Assembly: GCA_041648735.1 (NCBI GenBank)
Contig: JBAZOO010000005.1
Location: 62,001-126,000 of the forward strand
Source: JBAZOO01 sp041648735
Lineage (GTDB): Bacteria; Verrucomicrobiota; Lentisphaeria; Oligosphaerales; CAITYL01
Direction: 5' to 3'
DNA length: 64,000 nucleotides
Shown here one piece after another: positions 57,094-64,000 of the stretch (positions are counted from its first letter, which is position 1; every line of letters starts with the position of its first letter). The position numbers and the translations under genes were made by a program. The notes under the pieces are model-generated. The model worked only from the letters and a program-made list of their open reading frames with translations, searched no databases and was not told the DNA's origin.

Positions 57094-58719
57094 ATGCCGG
57101 ACTTCGACTTCCTTTCCATTGACCAGAACTCGAACGTGCTGTGGGACACGCTGCCGAAGCTGGCCGCCCTGGCGCGGCAGGGCTGGCGTGGCCGGCATTG
57201 CGTCGAGGACATTGACGTCGCCTTCACCCGCCAGGGGGCCGCCGCCGGCGCCCCGGCGGCCTTGGAGCTGGCGCCCGAACGCTACTACCGCACCGGCAAT
57301 TCGGACTGGGGCGCGGCCCTGTTCCACACCGCCTTCCTCGGCCGCAATCCCTTGAACCCGCGGGAGCTGGAGCCGCAGCTCGGGATGAGTGTCGCCGCGC
57401 TGGCCCGCAAGCTGGAACTGTCGCTGGACGAACTGTATGCGCGCTACGCCGGCTCGGACAATTGGCAGCTCATCGGCTCCAGCTATCTCGGCGGCGGCGA
57501 CCGGCACCGGGTCATCGGCGACCTGGGCACGGCGGAGTGCGCACCGTTCCTCCGCGAGCTGCTGGAGCGGGCCCGCCGGGACTGCGAGCAGGCGTTCCCC
57601 GAACCGGCGGCGCAGGCGCGGCTCCGGCAATGGTTTGAGGCCGAGGCTGCCGCCTTGGAGGCGATGCTGGCGGAGTTTGCGGCCGCGCCCCTGGTCCGGC
57701 TGTACCAGGGCTGGCTCCGGCGCCATCTCCCGCCGGCGGTCGGACTGGCGCTGACCTCCGACTTCTTCACGCTGGACCGGACGGAGCCCCGGGAGCGGCT
57801 GCTGGGGCGGTGCATCCTGGACTACGCCGACTGGGCCGCCGCCTACAACGAGGCCGTGGCGGGCACCGCCTGCGGCTTGAAGCCGCTTGATGCGGCGGCG
57901 GGCGAGCTGCCGTTCTTCGCCGTCTGGCGCGACGAAGCCGGCCGCCTCTACCGCACGGGGCTGCGCCTGGAACAGGGGCGGCTCGTGGCCGGCGAGCGCA
58001 CATGGGCGGTGGGTGCGGACGGGATGCCGCCGCTGGACGCCATGCGCCAGGCCGGCCTGGTCTGCCTCGCCGGCAAGGCGCTGCTGCTGGTGCTCCAGGC
58101 GCGGCTGCAACCTGGCGGCGGCGCCCTCGCGCTGCCGCACCTGGGCTCGCTTTACATGCCCGCGGCCCGGCGGCTGGAGGCGAACCTGCGCGCCGCCGGC
58201 TTGCTGGAGTGGCCGCTCTTCCCGCTGCTGCGGGTGCGGTTCCGCTTCTTCGACCGCTGGCTGGGCTGCGCCACCCGGATCCGGCTGCCGGATTGGCTGC
58301 ATGGGGGTGGCTTTTCCGCGGCGGAACTGGCCGCCGGGGAGTTTGCGCGGGAGCTGCCGGACGTCCTCGACCGGGCGGAGCGGGAGCTGGCCGCTTTGCG
58401 GAGTCCGCAGGGACGCGAGGCGTGCTTGGGCCGGCTACGGCCCGCGGAGTCCGCAACCCTGGCGGAACTGGAGGCGCGGCGGCGCGAGCTGGCGCGGGAA
58501 CCGGCGACCCGGGCGGCGGCGGGGCGGGTCTGGGACGAGGTCAAGGCGCTGGAGCGGCAGCGGCTCCAGGCGTTGTTCGAGCACGCTTGGCAGCTCCGCC
58601 ACACCTTGAACCTGCGCTACTGGGATTCCCGCGGCGCACTGCTGCCGTTCAGCATCGCCCTGGGCGGCGAGGCGTTCTACGAATCGGTGCTGGCCCAGGC
58701 GGAGATCGCCGAGGAGTGA
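57094..58719 (+). CDS. Protein of unknown function (541 residues)
   Basis: The 541-residue protein has neither a signal peptide nor membrane helices. It starts with PDFDFLSIDQNSNVLWDTLPKL. Conserved-looking blocks are NQLIGSSYLGGGD-like (actual WQLIGSSYLGGGDRH, near 130-145), LALTSDFFTLDRTEPRERLL, and GGGALALPHLGSLYMPAARRLEANL near 345-370. The C-terminal third is a long charged helix. Two GCGGAGTCCGC palindromes lie in this third and one encodes AESAT, as in tilS. No family was recognised. Composition matches neighbouring genes, so it is likely functional, but what it does is unknown. Confidence 0.7.
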   Translation: MPDFDFLSIDQNSNVLWDTLPKLAALARQGWRGRHCVEDIDVAFTRQGAAAGAPAALELAPERYYRTGNSDWGAALFHTAFLGRNPLNPRELEPQLGMSVAALARKLELSLDELYARYAGSDNWQLIGSSYLGGGDRHRVIGDLGTAECAPFLRELLERARRDCEQAFPEPAAQARLRQWFEAEAAALEAMLAEFAAAPLVRLYQGWLRRHLPPAVGLALTSDFFTLDRTEPRERLLGRCILDYADWAAAYNEAVAGTACGLKPLDAAAGELPFFAVWRDEAGRLYRTGLRLEQGRLVAGERTWAVGADGMPPLDAMRQAGLVCLAGKALLLVLQARLQPGGGALALPHLGSLYMPAARRLEANLRAAGLLEWPLFPLLRVRFRFFDRWLGCATRIRLPDWLHGGGFSAAELAAGEFARELPDVLDRAERELAALRSPQGREACLGRLRPAESATLAELEARRRELAREPATRAAAGRVWDEVKALERQRLQALFEHAWQLRHTLNLRYWDSRGALLPFSIALGGEAFYESVLAQAEIAEE

Positions 58720-58761
58720 GGGAGTGGGGAGTGCGCTTTTCCCCAAACGGATTGGCGGGGC

Positions 58762-59289
58762 TCAGGGCTGCTGGACCGGCGGCGCCGGCGGCGGTGGCGC
58801 CAGGTGGCGCTCCACGGGGGCAGTGGTGTGGCAGCGGCTGACGCGGAAAGTGAAGAAAAGGCCAACCACGGCCACCAGGAGCAGCAGCAGGCCGAGGAGC
58901 AGCGCCGCGGCCACGGCCAGCAGGCGCCCCATCGCCGGCGGCGCGCCCGCCGGGGCGGGCATCACCAGGGCGAGGATGAGGTAGAGGATGATCCCCGGAA
59001 AGCCGGCGACCAGCAGCGTGGCGAGGGCGTAGCCGACGCGGACCAGGGTGGGATCCCAGCCGAGCCACTCGGCCAGGCCGCCGCAGACCCCGGCCAGCAC
59101 GGGGGTGCGCGACTTCTCCAGCCGTCGCCTCGCCCCCGGCGGCGGCAGGACCGGCACCGCTTCCCCGGCGGCCCCAGCGCCTTCCGTTTCCCGGCGGCGG
59201 TTGGTTGCCAGCAGGGCCGCGCCGAGGGCGGCCAAGCCGCCGAGCAGGAGCCCGGCCACGAGCAGGAAGAGCAGGAAGAGAAGACTCAT
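58762..59289 (-). CDS. PspC domain membrane protein
   Basis: The 175-residue protein has an N-terminal transmembrane helix (about 3-27) and a linker, then the PspC pattern RLEKSRTPVLAGVCGGLAEWLGWDPTLVRVGYAL with following hydrophobic segments (about 85-145). The C-terminus is Pro-rich. In enterobacteria PspC senses envelope stress with PspB and activates PspA, but neither is nearby. The extra N-terminal helix and C-terminal tail are unlike classical PspC. Confidence 0.82.
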   Translation of the reverse strand: MSLLFLLFLLVAGLLLGGLAALGAALLATNRRRETEGAGAAGEAVPVLPPPGARRRLEKSRTPVLAGVCGGLAEWLGWDPTLVRVGYALATLLVAGFPGIILYLILALVMPAPAGAPPAMGRLLAVAAALLLGLLLLLVAVVGLFFTFRVSRCHTTAPVERHLAPPPPAPPVQQP

Positions 59290-59322
59290 GGGGCACCTCA
59301 GGGGAGTTTCCGGGAAGCCGCC

Positions 59323-60222
59323 TCAGCTCACCGGCAGCTTCAGTGCCATCTGGCAGGCGCGCAGGGTGTTGCGCATCAGCATGGCGATTGTCATCGGGCC
59401 GACGCCGCCGGGGACGGGGGTGATCCAGGAGGCCTTGGCGGCGCATTCCGCGTAGGCGACGTCGCCGCAGAGGCGGCTGCCATTCTTCGCCTTGGGGTCG
59501 GCGACCCGGTTGATCCCCACGTCCACCACCACGGCACCCGGCTTGACCATGGCCGCCGTGACGAACTCGGGCTTGCCGATGGCGGCGATGAGGATGTCGG
59601 CCTGGCGCGCGAACGCCGCGATGTCCGGCGTCCGCGAATGGCAGACGGTGACGGTGGCGTCCGCGCCCTTGGCCTTCTGCACCAGCAGCGCCATGAGCGG
59701 CTTGCCGACGATGTTGGAGCGGCCGAGGATGACGGCGTGCTTGCCGGCGGGGTTGATGCCGCTGCGGCGGAGGAGTTCCATGACGCCCCAGGGGGTGCAG
59801 GGGAGGAAGCCGTCCTGGTCGCCGATCAGCATCTTGCCGACGTTGACCGGGTGGAAGCAGTCAACGTCCTTGGCGGGGTTGATGCCGAGGATGATCGCCC
59901 GTTCGTCAATCTGCTTGGGGGGCGGGGACTGGACGAGGATGCCGTGGATGCGCGGGTCGCGGTTCAGCCGCTCCACCACCGCCATGACCTCCTCCTGGGT
60001 GGCCGTGGCCGGCAGCTCGACCTTCGCGGAGTGGAAGCCGAGGTCGGCGGCCTTCCTTTCCTTGCTGTTGACGTAGACCCGCGAGGCGGGGTCGTCCCCG
60101 ACCAGCACCACGGCGATGCCGGGGCGGGCGCCATGCTTCGCCAGCAGCTCGGCGGCGAGGTCGGCGGTTTCGGCGTTGACTTGGGCGGAAATGTTCTTCC
60201 CATCAATGATTTGGGCGGACAT
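59323..60222 (-). CDS. folD: Bifunctional methylenetetrahydrofolate dehydrogenase/cyclohydrolase
   Basis: The 299-residue enzyme interconverts 5,10-methylene-THF and 10-formyl-THF with NADP. It shows VGDDPASRVYVNSKERKA with the catalytic Tyr and Lys, then ILVQSPPPKQID, KDVDCFHPVNVG, and the C-terminal ITPVPGGVGPMTIAML. The ATG at 60222 lies 45 bases from a perfect TATAAT box on the minus strand. Together with the cyclo-ligase gene it supplies one-carbon units. Confidence 0.95.
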   Translation of the reverse strand: MSAQIIDGKNISAQVNAETADLAAELLAKHGARPGIAVVLVGDDPASRVYVNSKERKAADLGFHSAKVELPATATQEEVMAVVERLNRDPRIHGILVQSPPPKQIDERAIILGINPAKDVDCFHPVNVGKMLIGDQDGFLPCTPWGVMELLRRSGINPAGKHAVILGRSNIVGKPLMALLVQKAKGADATVTVCHSRTPDIAAFARQADILIAAIGKPEFVTAAMVKPGAVVVDVGINRVADPKAKNGSRLCGDVAYAECAAKASWITPVPGGVGPMTIAMLMRNTLRACQMALKLPVS

Positions 60223-60267
60223 GGCGTGGGCGCTCCAGGAGGGCAGGTGGGCAGGGGGAAAATTCGT

Positions 60268-60273
60268 ATTATA
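60268..60273 (-). promoter_or_regulatory. -10 box TATAAT of folD
   Basis: A perfect consensus hexamer on the minus strand, 45 bases before the folD ATG. Confidence 0.6.
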
Positions 60274-60597
60274 ACGCGGCTGGCGGCAAAAGCCCAGCTC
60301 TGACGAATTGCGGGTTTGCCCCGTTGACTTGACCACTTGTTATCAAGTTACAAATGCTACCCCTAGAAAGTGTTCGGGGGTGTAATCGTTGTCCGAAGGG
60401 ACGCCAACCTCCCCGTCGGAAGGCTTCCCGGCGTCGCTCCGCTTCGCCCCATCCCGCCCCGGTTCCCAATGGCCGCCCAAACCGCCGCCCGATGGCCGCG
60501 CCTGTCCGAAACGCGCCGAAACCGCCGCGCGGCCCGGCGGCAGGCTACATTACGGGCTTGCGCCTTGCGGTTGCCGCCGCACCGCTCCACCCAACCT

Positions 60598-60655
60598 GAA
60601 TTCCGATTTTCGAATGCCGATTTCCGAAGTGGAATGCGGGATTTGGAATTCGGGC
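60598..60655. repeat. AT-rich CCGATTTTCGAATGCC-type repeat
   Basis: The spacer before gltX repeats ATTCCGATTTTCGAATGCC-like units. The 16-base string is the reverse complement of 5348-5363, next to the broken toxin. Confidence 0.55.
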
Positions 60656-60685
60656 TCAACCCAGCCATCCGCATCGGGATCCGCC

Positions 60686-62302
60686 ATGTCCGCCATCCGC
60701 CTCCGCTTTGCGCCCTCGCCCACCGGCCACGTCCACATCGGCAACATCCGGGCCGCCATCTTCAACTGGCTCTATGCCCGCCACTGCGGCGGCACCTTCC
60801 TTTTGCGCATCGAGGACACCGACCTGGAGCGCTCGACGCCGGCGGCGATCCACACCTTGCTTGACGTCATGGAGTGGCTGGGGCTGGGCTTCGACGAGCC
60901 GCCGCTGCACCAGACCTCGCAGCGGGAAAGGCATCTCGCCGCCGCGGCGGAGCTGGTCGCCAAGGGCCATGCCTACCGCCACGCCAAGGGGGGCGACGTC
61001 CCCGGCGCCGCCCCCGCCGGCGAAGCCGTCCTCTTCCGCATCCCCTGGGCGGCGGAGGAAGTGCCGGGGGTCGCCGTCGCCGGCCCCGCCGAACTGGAGG
61101 TTGATCCCGGTTCCGAGGTCGTCATCGACCAGGCCGGCATCCGCTTCGCCCAGCTTTCCAACCGGGGCACGCCGATGCCCGTCCAGAAATGCCTGGCCGG
61201 CTTCCAGGATTTGGAAGTCATTGACGCCGCCGGCAGCGTCCTGCTGCGGCTCAACGAGATTGTCGCCGACGTCCTCGCCGGCCGCCGCCGGGAGACGCTC
61301 CGGGGCGCCGCCAAGTTCCGCTTCACCCGTCGCAGCGTCAGCTTCCGCGACCTGGTGAAGGGGGAGCTTTCCAAACCGCTCGACAGCCTCTCCGACTTCG
61401 TCATCGTCCGTTCCGACGGTTCGCCGGTGTTCCACCTCGGCAACGTGGTGGACGACATCACCCAGAAGATCAGCCACATCGTCCGCGGCGACGACCATGT
61501 GGAGAACACCTACCGCCACATCTTCCTCTTCCACTGCCTCGGCGCCGCCGTGCCGGCCTACGCCCATCTGCCGATGATCGTCAACGCCCAGGGCAAGCCC
61601 TACAGCAAGCGTGACGGCGACGCCTATGTGGGGGATTTCCGCACCAAGGGGTTCCTGCCCCAGGCGCTGTTCAACTACCTGGCGCTCCTCGGCTGGTCCC
61701 CCGGCGACGACCGCGAGAAGATGAGCCGCGACGAGCTGGTCGCCGCCTTCACCCTCGACCGCGTCCGCGCCGCCGCCTCGCAAATGGACCTGCGCAAGCT
61801 CACCGACCTCAATGGCCAGTACATCGCCGAACTGCCCGCCGCGGAGTTCCGGGCCGCCGCCCGCGACTGGGCCGGGCGCCAGGAGTGGTGGCGCGCCGGG
61901 ATTGACGAGGAAACCTTCGCCAAGGTCTGCGCCCTGATGCAGATCCGGACCAAGACCTTTGCCGACATCGCCGGCTGGGGGTTCTGGTTCAAGGAAACGC
62001 CGGACTATGACGAGAAGGGCTGCGCCAAGCAGTTCAAGGAGCCGGCGGTCAGGCAGGCGCTGGAGATGCTGGCCGGCGAGCTGGCGGCCCTGCCGCCGCC
62101 GGAGTTCACGGCCGCGAACGTCGAGGCGACGGTCCACGGAGTCACCGCCGCCTGCGGCATTCTCCAGGGCAAGCTCAACCAGCCGCTGCGCCTGGCCGTC
62201 ACCGGCACCACCATCGGGGCCGGCATCTACGAGACGCTGGAGCTGCTGGGGCGGGAACGCACCCTGCGGCGGCTGGAAGCGGCGCGCCGCTTCTTCGCCT
62301 GA
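60686..62302 (+). CDS. gltX: Glutamyl-tRNA synthetase, atypical
   Basis: The 538-residue class I synthetase charges tRNA-Glu. It has RFAPSPTGHVHIGN (HIGH-type, 7-20), LLRIEDTD, the LRSDGSPVFHLGNVVDD-type run (actual VRSDGSPVF) and SKRDG (307-311, KMSKS-type). Between about 105 and 215 the sequence departs from the usual GluRS: the ordinary YxCxC zinc-region pattern is absent and a longer segment, including AGFQDLEVIDAAGSVLLRL, takes its place. The C-terminal anticodon-binding part is present. The start at 60686 places the HIGH motif normally. Confidence 0.9.
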   Translation: MSAIRLRFAPSPTGHVHIGNIRAAIFNWLYARHCGGTFLLRIEDTDLERSTPAAIHTLLDVMEWLGLGFDEPPLHQTSQRERHLAAAAELVAKGHAYRHAKGGDVPGAAPAGEAVLFRIPWAAEEVPGVAVAGPAELEVDPGSEVVIDQAGIRFAQLSNRGTPMPVQKCLAGFQDLEVIDAAGSVLLRLNEIVADVLAGRRRETLRGAAKFRFTRRSVSFRDLVKGELSKPLDSLSDFVIVRSDGSPVFHLGNVVDDITQKISHIVRGDDHVENTYRHIFLFHCLGAAVPAYAHLPMIVNAQGKPYSKRDGDAYVGDFRTKGFLPQALFNYLALLGWSPGDDREKMSRDELVAAFTLDRVRAAASQMDLRKLTDLNGQYIAELPAAEFRAAARDWAGRQEWWRAGIDEETFAKVCALMQIRTKTFADIAGWGFWFKETPDYDEKGCAKQFKEPAVRQALEMLAGELAALPPPEFTAANVEATVHGVTAACGILQGKLNQPLRLAVTGTTIGAGIYETLELLGRERTLRRLEAARRFFA

Positions 62303-62311
62303 CATTGTCGT

Positions 62312-62358
62312 CGCCGCCCGCGCCGCCGGCTCTGGTTCCGGCGGCGGGCGGGCGGCGG
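62312..62358. terminator. GC-rich stem between gltX and the phosphorylase gene
   Basis: A long complementary pair (CGCCGCCCGCGCCGCCGG against CCGGCGGCGGGCGGGCGGCG) sits between the convergent genes. No T tract follows on either strand. Confidence 0.45.
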
Positions 62359-62365
62359 TGGATGC

Positions 62366-64000
62366 TCAGGCCCAGATGACCAGGCCGGCTTCCGCCGGGT
62401 GCCCCAGGGCGGCGTGGCGGGGCATGACGCGGACGCCGTAGGCGTACTGCCCCTTGTCCGGCACGGTGTATTCGGCGCGGAAGGCGACGATCGGTCCTTC
62501 CGGCTTGCCGGTCGGCTGCATCGGGGTGAAGGCCGGGTTGCGGATCTGCTGCTTGGCGTCGCCGCGGCCGACCACGAGGTCAACGCTGAGTTCCTCGGGC
62601 TTGAACTCCCCGCAATCGATGTGGACGGTGGCGGTGAACGGCTTGCCGACCGGCATGGCGCCGTTGACCAGGGCGTCGGCGGAGATGTCCTGGATGCGCA
62701 GGGAGGAGAAGCGGCTGGCGGCGCGGTGCTTCCAGGCCGCGAGTTCGCGGGCGAGCTTGCCGTTCTCCCGGCGGAAGAGGGCGTGGCGGTCGGCGCAGGG
62801 CTTGTACATCTGGGTGAAGTAGTCGAGGAGCATCCGGTGGGTGTTGAAGCGCGGCACATTGGTCTCGAAGGAGGCGCGGAGGATTTCGAGCCAGCCCTCC
62901 GGGATGCCCTTGCTGTTGCGCTGGTAGAAGAGTGGGATGACGGTATCCTCGAGCAGGGCGTAGAGGTGGTTGGCGTCCTGGAGGTCGTTGGAGATGGTGT
63001 CCTCGTCCACTTCGGCCGGGTCGGGGCCGATGGTCCAGCCGTTGTCGCCGGTGGCGCCTTCGTACCACCAGCCGTCGGCGACACTGAGGTTGATGCCGCC
63101 GTTGACCGGCACCTTCTGGCCGGAGGTGCCGCTGGCCTCGTAGGGGCGGCGGGGGGTGTTGAGCCAGACGTCAACCCCCTGGACGAGCTTCTTGGCGGTG
63201 GCGAGGTCGTAGTTCTCGAGGAAGACGACGCGCCCCGCGAAGCGCTTGTCGCGGGCGACGGTCACCACCTGCTTGACCAGTTCGTGGCCGAGGGTGTCCT
63301 TGGGGTGCGCCTTGCCGGCGAAGATGAACTGGACGGGGCGGCGCTGGTTCTCGACGATGCGGCGGAGCCGTTCCAGGTCCTGGAAGAGGAGGTAGGCGCG
63401 CTTGTAGGGGGCGAAGCGGCGGGCGAAGCCGATGGTCAGGGTGGAGCCGCGGAGGCGGCTGAGGACGTCGTCGCGCTCCATTTCCGGCGGGGCGATGGTG
63501 CTCCAATGCTCGGCGACATAGTCGCGCACGCTGGTGATCAGGTCCTGGCGCAGCCCGCAGCGGACCTCCCAGAGGTTCTGGTCGGGGATCTGGCGGATTT
63601 TCTTCCACGGCGCCTCGGCGAGCAGGTCGTCGGTCCAGTCCACGTCGAGATAGGTTTCGAGGAGGGCGTGCATTTCCGGGGCGACGTAGGAGGGGATGTG
63701 GACGCCGTTGGTGACGTGGCCGATGGGCACCATGGAGCGGTGGAGGCCGTTCCAGACCCGTTCCCACATTTTGCGGGACATCCGGCCGTGCAGCTCGCTG
63801 ACGCCGTTGGCGAAGGTGCTGAGCTTGAGGGCGAGGATGGTCATGATGAAGGGCTGCTGTTCGCCGCCGTCGAGGCGGCCGAGTTCGAAGAGCCGTTCCG
63901 GGCTGATCCCGATCTCCTTGATGTAGCTCTGGAAATAGTGGCTCATCAGGTCGCGGGAGAAGCGTTCGTTGCCGGCCTCCACCGGGGTGTGGGTGGTGAA
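62366..64000 (-). CDS. Alpha-glucan (glycogen) phosphorylase, C-terminal part
   Basis: This is the last 544 residues of a GT35 phosphorylase; the 5' end is beyond the window. The enzyme releases glucose-1-phosphate from glycogen or maltodextrin. HTPVEAGNERF is the substrate-loop motif. The GFARRFAPYKRAYL segment follows. EASGTSGQKVPVNGG, the equivalent of the EASGTSNMKFMLNGA motif of the family, carries the PLP-region lysine. The form with these variants (GQKVPVNGG, then DGWWYEG) is the Thermotoga/bacterial alpha-glucan phosphorylase type, not the animal/E. coli MalP type. A C-terminal extra domain of about 90 residues follows the barrel. Confidence 0.92.
   Translation of the reverse strand, partial: FTTHTPVEAGNERFSRDLMSHYFQSYIKEIGISPERLFELGRLDGGEQQPFIMTILALKLSTFANGVSELHGRMSRKMWERVWNGLHRSMVPIGHVTNGVHIPSYVAPEMHALLETYLDVDWTDDLLAEAPWKKIRQIPDQNLWEVRCGLRQDLITSVRDYVAEHWSTIAPPEMERDDVLSRLRGSTLTIGFARRFAPYKRAYLLFQDLERLRRIVENQRRPVQFIFAGKAHPKDTLGHELVKQVVTVARDKRFAGRVVFLENYDLATAKKLVQGVDVWLNTPRRPYEASGTSGQKVPVNGGINLSVADGWWYEGATGDNGWTIGPDPAEVDEDTISNDLQDANHLYALLEDTVIPLFYQRNSKGIPEGWLEILRASFETNVPRFNTHRMLLDYFTQMYKPCADRHALFRRENGKLARELAAWKHRAASRFSSLRIQDISADALVNGAMPVGKPFTATVHIDCGEFKPEELSVDLVVGRGDAKQQIRNPAFTPMQPTGKPEGPIVAFRAEYTVPDKGQYAYGVRVMPRHAALGHPAEAGLVIWA

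Larger units (their letters stand above)
60223..60685. other. Divergent spacer between folD and gltX
   Basis: No gene is seen. It holds the folD -10 (TATAAT, minus strand, 60268-60273), a perfect inverted repeat ACTTG-TTAT-CAAGT (60335-60348) close to TTGAC elements, a TACATT box near 60548, and repeat debris at 60598-60655 that shares a string with the 5.3 kb spacer. Confidence 0.5.

Noticed and set aside
60656..62305. Minus-strand frame of about 550 codons opposite gltX
   Set aside because: No motif; gltX on the plus strand has HIGH and KMSKS motifs.

Overview
The window is a GC-rich stretch of chromosome from a Gram-negative bacterium, packed with genes on both strands. Several features point to the PVC superphylum, most likely Lentisphaerota or Verrucomicrobiota; this is an inference. 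It has an LL-diaminopimelate aminotransferase (dapL) and a set of pseudopilins with FTLIELL-type N-termini that lack the usual glycine. It also has a divergent AraC/URO-D pair, a Gfo/Idh-sugar isomerase pair, LPS genes, and AT-richer microsatellite-like spacers. No insertion sequence, prophage, CRISPR array or rRNA operon was seen. The two ends cut through genes: dapF on the left and an alpha-glucan phosphorylase on the right.

Layout. 1-8 kb: the end of a DapF-like epimerase, a secreted C39-like protein, an oxidoreductase/isomerase pair, rsmD, a decayed toxin-antitoxin locus, a metal-binding-like secreted protein and dapL. 8.2-12.1 kb (minus): kdsA-kdsC-lptC-lptA-lptB-hpf, Kdo synthesis and LPS export in the same order as in enterobacteria but without rpoN, closed by a good intrinsic terminator. 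12.4-20.1 kb (minus): a pseudopilin cluster (two GspG-like, GspK-, GspJ-, GspI- and GspH-like) with no ATPase, platform protein or secretin, and with spacers full of repeats, including a family of paired hairpins whose stems covary. 20.4-27 kb (plus): metX-metW, a helical unknown, a cysteine desulfurase, purE and two secreted proteins, one of them an apparently inactive S41-like fold. 27-29 kb (minus): a CDF transporter and a flavodoxin-ferredoxin fusion.

29.2-35.3 kb (plus): exbD, a large TPR protein, a membrane-anchored FHA protein, ftsH and a DUF167 gene. 35.3-39.3 kb: a complete AmmeMemoRadiSam set, with a Tat-signal radical SAM enzyme facing a Memo-AMMECR1 fusion, followed by a DUF72 gene. 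39.4-43.6 kb: an IMPase-like phosphatase, a large conserved-looking unknown behind a structured leader, and an ArsB/SLC13-type permease. 43.6-49.5 kb: DUF2293 protein, glycine-zipper lipoprotein, Dus, rhomboid protease, 5-formyl-THF cyclo-ligase and RNase Y. 49.7-52.1 kb: tRNA-Thr(CGT), AraC regulator, URO-D-like protein, tRNA-Ala(GGC). 52.2-64 kb: tilS, mutM, a GT-C/TPR membrane protein, an unknown 541-residue protein, PspC, folD, an atypical gltX and the phosphorylase.

Working links: dapL and dapF sit on the route to meso-DAP; kdsA/kdsC and lptCAB make Kdo and move LPS; metX/metW start methionine synthesis; folD and the cyclo-ligase serve the folate one-carbon pool; tilS, gltX, dus, rsmD and the two tRNAs serve translation. 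Many adjacent genes overlap by ATGA or GTGA, implying translational coupling.
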